Assembly (NCBI GenBank): GCA_012103035.1
Contig: JAAVLL010000002.1
Location: 310,001 to 374,000, forward strand
Direction: 5' to 3'
Length of the DNA stretch: 64,000 nt
From: Brucella oryzae
Lineage (GTDB): Bacteria > Pseudomonadota > Alphaproteobacteria > Rhizobiales > Rhizobiaceae
Shown here piece by piece: positions 12,830 through 24,071 of the stretch; within the stretch, counting starts at the first letter, position 1, and each line of letters begins with the position of its first letter. A program made the position numbers and the translations under genes. Below the pieces are notes generated by a model. That model saw nothing but the letters and a program-made list of their open reading frames with translations. It did no database searches and was not told the DNA's origin.

Positions 12830-13254
12830 CGTCTGTCACGGAAGAAATCCCGCAGGATTTTCTGCGAATCTCCTTCGGAGAAGCCCGTATAAATCTCCGG
12901 CACATGATGACAGGTGGGCTGTGTGTAAAAACGCGGCCCGTGTTCTACGCCGCCGCCTTTTGGATCAGAAGCTCCATAATAAAGCCGACGGATGCGGGCA
13001 AAGGAAATGGCTGCTGCACACATCGCGCAAGGCTCCAAGGTCACATATAGATCGCAGTCAGTTAACCGCTCGGATTGTAACGCGTCACCAGCGTTGCGAA
13101 TTGCCAGTATTTCTGCATGGGCGGTGATATCGTTGAGTTCGCGCGTGCGGTTGCCTGCTCGCGCGATAATTGTTCCCTGATGTACGATGATTGCACCGAC
13201 TGGTACTTCGCCACGTGCACTTGCGGCGCGCGCTTCTTCCAGCGCAAGCTCCAT
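12826..13254 (-). CDS. tadA: tRNA-specific adenosine-34 deaminase
   Basis: Makes inosine at the wobble position of tRNA-Arg(ACG). The zinc-dependent deaminase core is complete: HAEILAI with the catalytic Glu, and PCAMCAAAI with the two zinc Cys residues. The 142-residue length is usual. The frame is intact. Converges with cytochrome b561 and overlaps its stop. Confidence 0.93.
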   Translation of the reverse strand: MELALEEARAASARGEVPVGAIIVHQGTIIARAGNRTRELNDITAHAEILAIRNAGDALQSERLTDCDLYVTLEPCAMCAAAISFARIRRLYYGASDPKGGGVEHGPRFYTQPTCHHVPEIYTGFSEGDSQKILRDFFRDRR

Positions 13255-13487
13255 CGGAGTGGCCGAATTTACTTCTAGGTTATTGGCAACCTTTTCATGC
13301 CTGTTTCATTTCGTGCATCTTTCGGAAATTTCGCTCGCAAGCCACGGAGCGATTTGTTACTGCATAATCCTCGAAATCGGAACCGATTTGCGAACAGATT
13401 TATACGGCGTTCCTGTTTCCAGTTGTCCCTTGCCTGTCATTAAAGGTGTATGGTGACACGGCAGCGCTGTTGAAAGGCCAATATCAG

Positions 13488-15182
13488 ATGACTACAGATG
13501 ACGACAACACGGATGGCAAGCGTCCGCATGGGCGGGGACGCGCAGAACGCCCCGACCGTGGCAACCATCCGCGCCGTGATGACGCTGGGCGTGACAAGCC
13601 ACGTAAATTCCAACAGCGCGGTAGTGATGTGCAGGAGGATGCGAGTGAGCGCATCGCCAAACGTCTGGCACGTGCAGGTATAGCTTCACGTCGCGAAGCC
13701 GAGACCATGATAGCTGCCGGTCGTATTGCGGTGAATGGCAAGGTGCTGGAAAGCCCGGCAGTTAATGTCAAACGCACAGACATTATCACAGTCGACGGCA
13801 AACCGTTGAAGCCGACCGAACGGACGCGCCTTTGGCTTTATCACAAGCCAGCCGGTCTCGTGACGACAAATCGTGATCCCGAAGGGCGCCCAACGGTTTT
13901 CGAGGCGCTGCCCGCTGAAATGCCACGTGTTCTTTCGGTTGGCCGTCTCGATATCAATACCGAAGGGCTTCTGCTTCTGACCAATGATGGCGGATTGTCA
14001 CGAGTTCTGGAGCTTCCGTCCACCGGATGGCTGCGCCGCTATCGGGTGCGCGCTCACGGCAAGGTTACGCAACAGCAGCTGGATGAGTTGAAGAACGGTA
14101 TAGCGGTCGATGGTGTGTTCTATGGCAGCGTGGAAGCGGAACTTGAGCGCGTTCAAGGCGCGAATGTCTGGATTTCTATCGGACTGCGCGAAGGCAAGAA
14201 CCGTGAAGTGAAGAATATTCTCGGTGCGCTTGGGCTCACGGTGGGGCGGCTTATTCGTGTTTCGTTCGGTCCTTTCCAGCTTGGCGATCTTGAAGAAGGT
14301 GCGGTACGCGAAATCAAGGGGCGCACCTTGCGCGATCAGCTTGGCGATAAGCTGATTGAGGAAGCGGGCGCTGATTTCGACGCGCCTGTCCTGAACGAGT
14401 TTTCCAATGCCGCTGTTCAGGGCCGCACTCGTCGGGAGATGGAAGAAGGCCAGCCGGAGCAAGATGGCGAAACTCGCCGTGCACCGCGTGAGCGAGAATG
14501 GATTTCTAGCCGCCCCGAACGCCGTCGCGGACGGGAAGACAAGACAGAGAAAGTCGAGCCGCGCCGTCGTGGAAACGCCAACGTCTGGATGGCTCCAGGC
14601 GCCCGCCCCAAGGGCGAGAAGGCGGCTGCAAAGCCGGCTCGTGTTGAACACCAGGTTCCTCATCGTTCGGCAAAGTTCAGTGGCGATCTGCAAATGCGGC
14701 CGCGCCGGGCTGGCGAAGAGGAACAGGGCCGCGAAGATGGCGGCGAACGTCGCTACAACAAGCGTCCGGAAGGCCGTTTCGACAAGGATTCTCGGCCACA
14801 GCGTCCACGCCCGGCAGGAAATCGTTCGGAAGAAGGACGTCCAGAGCGCCGTGAACCACGTGAGGATGGACGCAAAGAACGTCGTCCCGGCAAACGTGAG
14901 CGCGCAGAATTGCGCGATGCGGAAGGCCGAACTACAGAGCGCGGCAAGGGTAGCTTTGAGGGGCGTAAATCAGGCAAGCCGAGTGGACCGCGCGGAGAAG
15001 GCCGTTTTGGTGCTTCAGACCGCGATACACGTTCAGGTCCACGCAGCAGCGGACCGGGTAATAAGTCCCGTAGCTTTGATGATGGTCCGCGTCGCGGGCC
15101 GGGTAACAAAACGGGCGGTAAGCCTGGCGGAAAATCAGGTGGTGGCAGAACTGGGGGCGGCGGTGCGGATCGTCGGCGGTAA
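13488..15182 (+). CDS. RluB/RsuA-family rRNA pseudouridine synthase with long basic tail
   Basis: An S4 RNA-binding domain (ERIAKRLARAGIASRREAE...) is followed by a pseudouridine synthase domain whose catalytic motif is GRLDINTEGLLLLTNDG. Probable target is 23S rRNA (RluB-like). After about residue 290 follows a tail of roughly 270 residues made almost only of Arg, Gly, Glu, Lys, Pro and Asp, ending in Gly-rich repeats and RRR. Such tails are common on alphaproteobacterial RluB and probably hold RNA. Start ATG 13488 (MTTDDDN) is preferred to the upstream 13446. The frame is intact, which is unusual here. The last 20 bases overlap rsmD. Confidence 0.9.
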   Translation: MTTDDDNTDGKRPHGRGRAERPDRGNHPRRDDAGRDKPRKFQQRGSDVQEDASERIAKRLARAGIASRREAETMIAAGRIAVNGKVLESPAVNVKRTDIITVDGKPLKPTERTRLWLYHKPAGLVTTNRDPEGRPTVFEALPAEMPRVLSVGRLDINTEGLLLLTNDGGLSRVLELPSTGWLRRYRVRAHGKVTQQQLDELKNGIAVDGVFYGSVEAELERVQGANVWISIGLREGKNREVKNILGALGLTVGRLIRVSFGPFQLGDLEEGAVREIKGRTLRDQLGDKLIEEAGADFDAPVLNEFSNAAVQGRTRREMEEGQPEQDGETRRAPREREWISSRPERRRGREDKTEKVEPRRRGNANVWMAPGARPKGEKAAAKPARVEHQVPHRSAKFSGDLQMRPRRAGEEEQGREDGGERRYNKRPEGRFDKDSRPQRPRPAGNRSEEGRPERREPREDGRKERRPGKRERAELRDAEGRTTERGKGSFEGRKSGKPSGPRGEGRFGASDRDTRSGPRSSGPGNKSRSFDDGPRRGPGNKTGGKPGGKSGGGRTGGGGADRRR

Positions 15183-15723
15183 GTTTCGTGGGCGTGCGCT
15201 CGTAACGCCTTCGACCAACGCTATTCGTCCCACCACCGACCGCACACGCGAAAGCTTGTTCAATATCCTCGCGCATAATTTTCCGGACAAGGTGGAGGGC
15301 GCACGTGTCCTCGACCTGTTTGCCGGAACTGGTGCCCTTGGTCTGGAAGCTTTGTCGCGTGGCGCGCGCTACGCGATCTTCGTGGAAGAATCTGCGGAAG
15401 GACGGGGATTATTACGCCAGAATATCGAGGCCTTCAGTCTTCAGGGGCATACCAAGATTTTGCGCCGCGACGCCTGCCAGTTAGGTATTGTCGGCACGAT
15501 GGAGCCGTTCGATCTGGTTTTGCTGATCCGCCTTATGGACGGCGCATGGGCGAAAAGGCTTTTTATCAGCACTTCAAGGCGGCTGGCTTAATCCTGACGC
15601 ACTTTTGGTGCTTGAAGAGGATGCAGAGGCTGCGCTTGAGCTTGATGAACGATTCGTCATACTGGAAGAGCGCGACTACGGGGGCACAATCATTCGGCTG
15701 ATCCAGCGAAAGCCGCCGGTTGA
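15163..15723 (+). CDS. rsmD: 16S rRNA (guanine-966-N2)-methyltransferase
   Basis: GTG 15163 opens VRIVGGKFRGR, the family's usual N terminus, overlapping the end of the pseudouridine synthase gene. RPTTDRTRESLFNIL and the SAM-binding LDLFAGTGALGLEALSRGA follow. Correcting a T-run near 15517 restores the catalytic DPPYG motif (DLVFADPPY). A second missing base near 15582 restores KAGWLNPDALLVLEE. The stop is not visible in the last frame. The other two frames stop at 15723 and 15728, so I place the end there with low precision. Both neighbours modify rRNA, so the pair is probably co-transcribed. Confidence 0.88.
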
Positions 15724-15802
15724 ATTAGCGGGCGATTCTGTTCGCATAAAATATAACATACCGCCCGGAAGGGGGCGAAATAAAACCGATTGGAGATGTC
15801 GC

Positions 15803-17344
15803 TTGGTGAATAACCCCTCACTCCGGCGCTTGCTATTGTCCACAGCCTTGGGTTTTGTGCTGGTTTTACCGCTGGCAAGCGGTGTTGTCCAAGCCGAGAA
15901 CCAACCTGCTACTAACAGCGAAACGCAACCGGCGCCTGTTTCACAGCCAAGTGCCGAGCAAGCAGCGCTTCCCGAAATTATCCGGTCGGATGGGGTCAGT
16001 CATTTTACCTTGCCGAATGGTCTGGAAGTAGTCGTTATTCCCGATCATCGTGCCCCGGTCGTGACACAGATGATCTGGTATCATGTGGGTTCGGCCGATG
16101 AAGCTCCGGGTGTTTCAGGTATAGCACATTTCCTCGAGCATCTGATGTTCAAGGGAACGAAGAAGCATCCGGCTGGTGAGTTTTCGGCAAAAGTTGCGTC
16201 CATTGGCGGACAGGAAAACGCTTTCACTTCTTATGATTATACAGCGTACTTCCAACGTGTATCTCCTGAAGCCCTGGAGATGGTGATGCAATTTGAATCG
16301 GACCGGATGGAAAATCTGGTGCTCAATGAAGAGGCAGTGAAAACGGAACGTGACGTCATTTTGGAAGAGCGTCGGATGCGGGTCGATTCCAACCCGGCGT
16401 CTATATTGATGGAAAACACCGACGCTGTTCTTTTCTATAATCATCCCTACCGCAAGCCCGTCATTGGCTGGCAGCAGGAGATGGAAAAGCTGAGTCTCAA
16501 AAACGCCATCGACTTCTATCAGCAATATTACACACCAAACAACGCCACGCTCGTTATAGCTGGAGACGTTTCACCGGAACGCGTGCGCGATCTGACTTTG
16601 AAAACTTGGGCAAATGTGCCGAAACGTGCTGAAGTCTTGCCGCGTGAGCGTCCGCAGGAGCCCGCGAAGCACGCGACTCGTATTGTGACTCTGCACGATG
16701 AGCGCGTTAGCACGCCGTCGTTCCGGGTGTCCTGGTTGGTACCGTCCTATGCAAATGAAAAGCGGTTTCCGAATGTAAAACGGGAGATGCTCCCGCCCTT
16801 GATCTTTTGAGTGAAATTCTCGGAGGTTCGTTGCGCTCGCGTCTTTATCAGGAATTGATCGTCAAACAGGGTATTGCTGCAAATACAGGAGCCAGTTATG
16901 GCGGCGACGCGCTTGATGACGGCACATTCTCTGTTTACGGCACACCGCGCAACGGTGCTACGCTGGGAGATGTCGAAAAAGCCGTTGAAGCCGAAGTCGC
17001 GAGGATCATCAAGGACGGCGTCAGTCAGGCCGAGCTTGATCAGGCCCGTAATCGTTTCCTGAAAGCAGTTATCTTTGCGCGTGATAGCCAGACCGGTATG
17101 GCGCGGATTTATGGCTCGACGCTCTCCGTTGGACAGACTGTAGATGATATTCAGAAGTGGCCGGAAGTCATCAAGGGTGTCACAGTTGATCAGATCAGGG
17201 ACGTGGCAACACGCTATCTCGTCAAAAGCCAATCGGTAACAAGTTATCTGCTTCCGCCAGATGCCGAGCCGGAAAGTGCTCGCGAGAACCCAGGCGCATC
17301 TGTAGAAGGTGCGGGGGCAAATGGTGCGGGGAGCGATCCAATGA
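15803..17344 (+). CDS. M16-family zinc peptidase (catalytic subunit)
   Basis: A signal peptide (LRRLLLSTALGFVLVLPLASGVVQA) leads to the M16 domain with the inverted zinc motif HFLEH in GIAHFLEHLMFKGT and the downstream Glu region. GGAG sits 7-10 bp before TTG 15803 / GTG 15806. It is probably a periplasmic processing protease related to PqqL/pitrilysin. A base is missing near 16782 (before GDAPALDLLSEILGG). No stop is seen before the next M16 gene. I infer one more missing base in the G-rich stretch 17310-17335, so that the gene ends at a TGA overlapping the next ATG (17341). Otherwise the two would be fused. Confidence 0.85.
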
Positions 17345-18694
17345 AGAATATTATTATGTTGAACTTCAACCGTACCCCGGGACGGAGCTTTATCCAGTCC
17401 GTTGCCGCCATATTAGCTGCTTCTCTTACAGTGCTGATCGTGTGCGCCTTGCCCGCGCGCGCCATTGAAATTCAAGAAGTTGTTTCACCAAAAGGTATCC
17501 ATGCCTGGCTCGTAGAAGATAATTCTGTCCCGCTTATCTCCATGCGGTTCTCGTTCAAGGGCGGCACATCGCAGGATCCTTCAGGTAAGGAAGGGTTGGC
17601 TAATCTGATGACCGGGCTATTCGACGAAGGCGCCGGTGACTTGAAATCGGATGCATTCCAGGAGCGAATGGATAATCTGGGAGCGGAAATGAGCTTTTCT
17701 GCAACGCCGGATTCCGTTTCAGGTGGTATCCGTATGCTTGAGGAGAACCGCGATGCAGTAACGAGTTTGCTCGCTCTTGCAGTCAATAAACCTCGCTTCG
17801 ATCAGGATGCTGTAGACCGCATTCGTCAGCAGGTTGTTGCAAGCATTGAAGCTTCACAACGCAACCCCTCGACGATTGCATCGCGCAAGTTTTCTGAAGT
17901 CCTCTATGGTAACCATCCTTATGCGCGTTCCGATGATGGCACGGTGAAATCACTGCAGTCGATTACCCGTGACGATCTACTGAACTTTCATCGAAAGAAT
18001 TTTGCGCGTGACCGTCTGAGTATCGGCGTGGTGGGGTCCATCAATGCGAAGGATCTTGGTGCGTTGCTGGACAAAGTGTTCGGCGATTTGCCGGCGATGG
18101 CAGAACTGGTTCCTGTGCCGGATGCCAAACTGGCACTTGGTACGACGACCAGTCTCAATTTCGATATACCGCAAACCTCGATCAGCTTCGTTTATCCGGC
18201 TATTCCGCGCAAAGATCCCGAATTCTTTGCCGCGTATCTGATGAATCATATTTTGGGTGGCGGCTTTACATCTCGTCTTTATGCCGAAGTACGTGAGAAG
18301 CGCGGCCTTGCCTATTCGGTATCGTCATCCATGATCATGCGTGACCATGTTTCGGCATTGATGATTTCGACTGCAACCCGTCCCGATAAAGCGCAGGAAT
18401 CGTTAAAGATCATTCGTGAGCAGGTTGCGGCAATGGCAACGGGTGGACCTACGGAAGCAGAATTGGCCGCTGCAAAAACTTCCTCAAGGGATCTTATGCT
18501 GTAAACAATCTGGATTCGTCTGCCGCGATCGCCGAAACTCTGGTTAGCTTGCAGGAGGCAGAACTTCCGCGCGATTATATCGACAAGCGTTCAAGCTGAT
18601 TGATGCCGTGACGCTAGATCAAGTGAAGGCTATTGCCAAGAAGTTACTTGAAGCCGAACCAGCTATTCTGATCTTTGGTCCAGCCCAAAGCTGA
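17341..18694 (+). CDS. M16-family peptidase homologue lacking the zinc motif (partner subunit)
   Basis: ATG 17341 precedes a hydrophobic export signal (VAAILAASLTVLIVCALPARA). The domain is M16, but the HxxEH site is replaced (EGLANLMTGLFDEG). The Arg/Tyr substrate-binding signature REKRGLAYSV typical of the non-catalytic half is kept. It therefore probably pairs with the preceding gene as a heterodimer, as in mitochondrial processing peptidase. Bases are missing near 18478 and 18590. The corrected end is ...AILIFGPAQS at 18692-18694. Confidence 0.86.
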
Positions 18695-18705
18695 AAGGTG
18701 CCAAG

Positions 18706-19577
18706 TTGGAAAAACAGTGCCGCCATCTCCCCGAATTGCCGTCGCTTTCGGCGGCGGCGGAGCGCGCGGCATTGCCCATATCCATATCGTTGAAGTGCTC
18801 GACGAACTTGGTATCAAACCAGTAGCTATCGCAGGTTCTTCGATAGGTTCGATTGTCGGTGCCGGTATGGCCAATGGGATGGCCGGCAACGAAATTCATG
18901 AATATATGGCGGCGATTTTCAATCGTCGCTTCGAAATCGCGAAACTAATGTGGCAAACTAGGCCAGCTCACTGGGTAGAATTATTGAAGGGTGGCTTGCG
19001 CGTCAGTCAGTTCAACGTCGAAAAGATACTGAATGTCTTTTGCCGGTAAGCTTGCCGACGAATATAGAAGAGCTGAAAATTCCAATGACTATTACAGCAG
19101 CGGATTTTCATGCTGCTCGGGAAATTCATATCCGAGATGGTGATCTGCGTTCTGCAATTGCTGCCTCTTGCGCTATCCCACCTGTATTCGCTCCGGTACG
19201 CCGGAATGGCCGTATTCTGGTAGACGGCGGACTATTCAATCCGGTGCCCTTTGATCTGTTGTTTGATAAAGCTGATATTGTCATCGGCATTGACGTTGTG
19301 GGTACACCAGTTGGGACGGAAGATTATATGCCGACCACGTTTGAGGCGATGATCGGCGCGAATCAGCTGACCATGTGCTCCATAATCGAAAACAAATTTC
19401 GCATTCGCCCCACATATTTTCATTCGTCCCAATGTCGAGCGGATCGGGCTTCTGGATTTCCTGAAATTCGAGCAAATCCTGTTACAAAGTGCCAGTGTTC
19501 GTGATGAACTGAAACGCGCTATCGAACTGGCAGTCGAGGGAAAGATTGTACCGATGAATTCAAGTATTACGACTTGA
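18706..19577 (+). CDS. Patatin-like phospholipase
   Basis: The oxyanion loop GGGGARG, the nucleophile elbow GSSIGS (GxSxG) and the catalytic Asp motif DGGLFNP are all present, as in bacterial patatins such as RssA. Acts as a lipid acyl hydrolase. The start is inferred as TTG 18706 with AAAGG 7 bp upstream, giving MEKQVPPSPRIAVAF after one missing base near 18713. Other breaks lie near 19040 (T-run) and 19415. The corrected C terminus stops at 19575-19577. It follows the M16 pair by 11 bp and may share their transcript. Confidence 0.88.
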
Positions 19578-19603
19578 GGTCATCGGCATAGTAATGCGTT
19601 TTG

Positions 19604-21446
19604 CTATTCCGCTGGAATTGGTGATCCAATTGTGTCGCTTGACGTGGCCGTGGATACGATATCATCAGCGCCTTTATCAATGCGCTTTCCTTCGCGGGCG
19701 GGTTTGACCAGAGGTTCAGGGGTGACCGGTTTGTTGAAGAGCAGATGGCGGCCAGCCATGATGCCTTCCGAAGCCTGCACGTGGAGACGATCTTCGTCGC
19801 GCTGACGAACGTCTTCGCGAATTTCGTAGGCTTGGGTTTCGGCTATGCCGAGTCCTTCGAGCGTCCGCTGACCAAACAGCAAACCGGATTCGAATGTTTC
19901 GCGCAGCTCGTATTCCACGCCCTGAGCGCGGAGTTGCAACGTATGTTCCCGATCATATGAGCGAACGAATAATCTTACGTCTGGATATTCCGATTGTATG
20001 AGGTTGACGATGTGGTTGGTCGTTTCCTTTTGTGGGTACAAACGGCGACAATCTTTGCTTTTCGAATTCCAGCAGCTTCCAGCACGTCCTTGCGGGTGCC
20101 GTCCCCGAAATAAATGCGAAAGCCGAATTTCCCGGCGGCACGAACACGGTTGGGAGAGCTGTCGATTACAGTTACATCGATACCACCGGCCAGAAGAATC
20201 TGCGATGCGATCTGGCCATAACGCGAAAGCCGACCATCAGTACGTCGGCACTGGCGCCTTCGAAGTTTTCTTCAATTACATCGACTGCCTTGTCTTTGAT
20301 AAGCAGCTTCGAGCCGATGGCCACTGAAAGCGGTGTGAGCGCCATTGAAACAGTGACTGCGGCGACAAGCTCCGAACCAAGCGCGCTTGAGATTATGGCC
20401 GCAGCAGAAGCTGCAGAGAACAGAACAAATGCAAACTCGCCACCCTGCGGTAGAAGAAAAGCAATCCGTACCGCATCGTTATGGTTGGACCGGAAAATGC
20501 GGCATAGTAGATAAATAATGGCAATCTTTGTTGCCATGAAGATGGCACTGCAAGAAGGATAATCTTCCAGTATTGCAAGATCACCGTGAGGTTCAGCGAT
20601 AAGCCGACAGCAACAAAGAACAATCCAAGGAAAATACCGCGAAAAGGTTCGATGTCCGCCTCAAGTTCGTGTCGATAAGAAGATTCTGCAAGCAGAACGC
20701 CTGCAATGAACGCACCCATGGCCATTGACAGACCGGCAGCCTGAAGCAGTCCGGCTGATCCCAGCACCACAAAGAGCGCTGCGGCGATCATTACTTCGCG
20801 GGCGCCTGTGTTAGCGATAATTCGAAACATCGGATTGATGAGATAGCGCCCTGCGATCACCAGTGCTGCGATAGCTGCTATTGCCGTGGCGAGATGGAAA
20901 CCTGCGCTCGCCTGCGACGGCTCGTTTGGCGAAAGTGCCGGAATAATCGCAAGGATTGGCACTATAGCGAGGTCCTGGAACAGCAGGATCGAAAAGGCAC
21001 GCTGACCGTGTTTCTGGTTCGTTTCGGCCCGGTCTTCCAGAACCTGCATGGCAAAGGCCGTGGACGAAAGTGCGAGGCCGAAACCGATGATGATCCTGCT
21101 TCAGGGCTGAGGCCAGCAAAATAAATGCCAAGAGCGGTCAGAGCTGCCCCACAAAGCAGAACTTGGGCGGTGCCAAGACCGAAGATCGATTGGCGCAACG
21201 CCCAAAGTCTTGAGGGTTTCAGCTCAAGTCCGATAATAAAGAGAAGAAAGACAACACCGAGCTCGGAGAAGTGCAGAAAATCTTCTCCGTCGGCAATCAG
21301 GCGAGCTACAGGTCCAATCGTGATGCCAGCCGCGAGATAGCCGAGGACTGTACCGAGCCCCAATCGCTTGAACAGTGGTGCAGCGATAATGGCGCCGCCA
21401 AAATCATCAGACACTGTAGGTAGAGACTTCCGCCAGTTGCAACCAT
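19604..21446 (-). CDS. KefB-type CPA2 monovalent cation:proton antiporter with TrkA-N domain
   Basis: The start is read as ATG 21446 ([18 protein letters not shown], continuing into [19 protein letters not shown]). About twelve membrane helices follow, including [16 protein letters not shown], the conserved FQDLAIVP and [13 protein letters not shown]. The C-terminal nucleotide-binding TrkA-N domain corresponds to [18 protein letters not shown] and [15 protein letters not shown]. Likely exports K+ in exchange for H+. At least five bases are missing, near 21392, 21097, 20550, 20215 and 20035. The upstream frame is open to 21521, so a longer start is possible. Converges with the patatin gene. 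Confidence 0.88.
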
Positions 21447-21621
21447 GCCAAGCTCTTGGAATTTGGAGAAATGTAGGAGGGCCTGCCTTGAAGCCCTTTG
21501 ATTTCGGCAATATACAAACAAGATATGGCTGTAATCAGCCCGATGTCGAACAATTTGACGATATTTTTAGTAAGTCCCGGTTGCGGTCCCGCTGTAGATT
21601 ATAGCGAGAGGTTGAACCGTG

Positions 21622-22989
21622 ATGAACTTGGGAAGTTCGGATTATATAATGATTTCAGATAATTCGGTGGAGAAACTTGTCGACCAGGCAGCCGCTCTTG
21701 TGGCTGCGGCTAAACGTGCCGGTGCCGATCAGGCTGACGCAGTCGTGATGCGCGCGCGCGCTGTTAGCGTGTCGGTGAGGTTAGGTAAGATTGAGGGAAC
21801 CGATCGTCTGAAAGCGATGATTTCGCTCTGCGCGTTTTCGTGGGACGTCGCATTGCAAGTATTTCGGCCAATGCTAGCGCCGACCCCGACCGCCTTGCCG
21901 AGCGAGCCGTCGCAATGGCGTGTGTTGCGCCGGAAGATCCCTATGAACAACTAGCCGATCCTTCGTTGCTTGTGATTTCTCCTCGCGATCTTGATCTATA
22001 CGATTCGACGGAAATCGCTTCCGAACGTCTGACGGAGGACGCGCTTGCGACGGAAGCAGCGGCGCTTGCCGTCAAAGGTGTAACAAATTCAGGCGGGGCT
22101 GGCGCTTCGCGCAGCTTGGGTGGTCTGGTACTGGTCACGTCGACAGGTTTTCAGGGCACTATGCTGCTACACGCTTTGGACGATCGGTCTCAGCCATAGC
22201 GGGCGAGGGCACAAAAATGGAGCGCGATTACGATTTCAGTTCACGCTTGCATTTTTCTGATCTTGATACGCCCGATGATATAGGTCGTCGCGCTGGTGAG
22301 CGCGCTGTGCGGAGGCTGGGCGCACGTCAGGCAAAGACGGGACCTGTTACAGTCGTTTATGATCCTCGTCTTGCGCGCGGTATCGCTGGACATCTTGCAA
22401 GTGCCATTAACGGCGCTTCGGTTGCGCGCAAGACGAGCTTTCTTCGCGATAGTCTGGGTAAGCAGGTTCTCAAACAGGGCGTAAACGTTACCGACAATCC
22501 GCTGCGTGTGCGTGGTTCTTCTTCGCGTCCGTTTGACGGCGAAGGGATTGAGGGGCAGCCTTTGACGATGGTTGAAAATGGGACTCTCAACCATTGGTTG
22601 CTTTCTGGATCGAGCGCCCGCGAGCTTGGCCTGCAGAATAACGGCCGTGGTGTTCGTTCTGGCTCTGGTGTTTCTCCTGCGTCAACCAATTTTGCCATCG
22701 AACCCGGTTCACAATCGCCGGAAGAATTGATCCGTGCAATCGACACAGGTTTTATGTAACGGAGGTGTTCGGGCAGGGTGTTGACATGATCACCGGCCAG
22801 TATAGCCGCGGCGCATCGGGGTTTTGGATCGAAAACGGCGAACTTGCCTATCCGGTTAGCGAAGTGACGATTGCTTCGAACCTCAAGGACATGTTCCTCA
22901 ATATGACACCTGCGTCCGATATCGACCGAAACTTCGGGATGACGGCGCCGACACTCGTAATTGAAGGCATGACTCTTGCCGGAAACTGA
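21622..22989 (+). CDS. pmbA: TldE/PmbA-family metalloprotease subunit
   Basis: TldD and TldE form a heterodimeric peptidase; TldE is the partner without the catalytic metal site. The sequence shows ALVAAAKRAGADQADAVV, GRRIASISA, the region DYDFSSRLHFSDLD, and the C-terminal part with NNGRGVRSGSGVSPASTNF and YPVSEVTIASNLKDM, all typical of PmbA. About 455 residues. Bases are missing near 21802, 22165 and 22757. ATG 21622 is used; ATG 21649 is equally possible. The next gene starts inside its last codons. Confidence 0.88.
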
Positions 22990-23771
22990 AAAACACGACG
23001 ATATTTCCGGGGAACTGGTACTTCTGCGGGATGCCGCGCAGGAGGCTGGCCGCATTGCGATGCGCTATTTTGGTCGTTCCCGGAAGTTTGGCTGAAGGAT
23101 GGTTCGTCGCCCGTCAGTGAAGCGGATCTGGCTGTCGACCGCTATTTGAAGGATGTCCTTTTGAACGCGCGGCCAGATTATGGCTGGATATCTGAAGAGA
23201 CCGTTGATGAACGGGTGGCGGAAAAACGCAGTCGCGCCTTCGTCGTCGATCCGATCGACGGCACCCGTGCTTATATCGCTGGACAGGATCAATGGTGTGT
23301 TAGCATAGCCATTGTTGAAAATGGCCGCCCGTTGGCCGGCGTCCTGGAGTGTCCAGCGCGTACAGAACTTATCGAGGCTGGTAAAGGCATCGGCGCTTCG
23401 CAAAATGGTGCTGCCATTCATGTCAAGTTACCATCGTCAGGTGAACAAGTCACCATCGCATCAGCCCGCAACATAGTGACGGCACTCCCAGAAAGCTGGC
23501 GAGACCGTGCAAAGGTTCATCCCTATGTTCCCTCTCTCGCTTACCGTATTGCGATGGTGGCACGGGGAGATATAGCGGGTACCTTCATTCGGCCAAATTC
23601 GCATGATTGGGATCTGGCAGCGGCTGATCTGATCTTGGGTGAGTCGGGCGGGGCAATCCTGACCAGCGATGCCTTACCGATCACATATGGTGGTCCGACG
23701 TTGAGCCATGGCGCTCTCGTTGCCGCCAGCGGGACCTTCTGCAAGAAATGTTGAGTGTTGTCGCGGACTGA
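22976..23771 (+). CDS. Inositol monophosphatase-family phosphatase (CysQ-like)
   Basis: Li+-sensitive phosphatase fold: EADLAVDRYL, metal-binding DPIDGTRAYIAG and second motif SHDWDLAAADLILGESGG are all visible. In this family the substrate may be inositol phosphate or 3'(2'),5'-bisphosphonucleotide. The start is taken as TTG 22976, overlapping the pmbA end by 14 bp. Bases are missing near 23082 (CCCC reduced to CCC) and 23733. The corrected C terminus is ASGDLLQEMLSVVAD, stopping at 23769-23771. Likely translationally coupled with pmbA. Confidence 0.87.
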
Positions 23772-23820
23772 CCCTTGGGTTAATCATGCCGCGAACCAAA
23801 TTTATTCAGGGATAATTGTC

Positions 23821-24071
23821 ATGAGCGTCGAAGGCGACAAAAGCAGCTTCTTCATCTGGTGTTCGGCGGCGAGCTGCAAAAGCTCGGTACTGTTAAATTC
23901 CGTGATCTTGAGAACCTCGATATCGTTGGCATCTACCCGGATTACGAGTCGGCCAAGACTGCGTGGAAGTCGAAGGCGCAGCAAACCGTGGACAATGCTC
24001 ATATGCGTTATTTTATCGTGCACCTGCATCGGTTGCTCGATCCTGAAGGCGTCACGCTGAAGGCGGATTGA
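23821..24071 (+). CDS. DUF4170 protein
   Basis: ATG 23821 opens a small protein of about 84 residues: after one missing A near 23843 it reads DKKQLLHLVFGGELQKLG, then LDIVGIYPDYESAKTAWK and NAHMRYFIVHLHRLLDP. This is the DUF4170 family, which I know as a short alphaproteobacterial protein placed before lipid A/Kdo genes. Its function is unknown. Its stop overlaps the next start, so it is part of the acyltransferase-waaA-lpxK operon. Confidence 0.85.

Noticed and set aside
13998-14693. Minus-strand frame opposite the pseudouridine synthase tail
   Set aside because: Repetitive basic codons on the plus strand keep the opposite frames open; no independent coding sign.
15605-16810. A single fused RsmD-M16 protein in one open frame
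   Set aside because: A signal peptide and ribosome site lie in the middle, and both flanking frames stop just after the RsmD domain, so a missing base at the RsmD end explains it.
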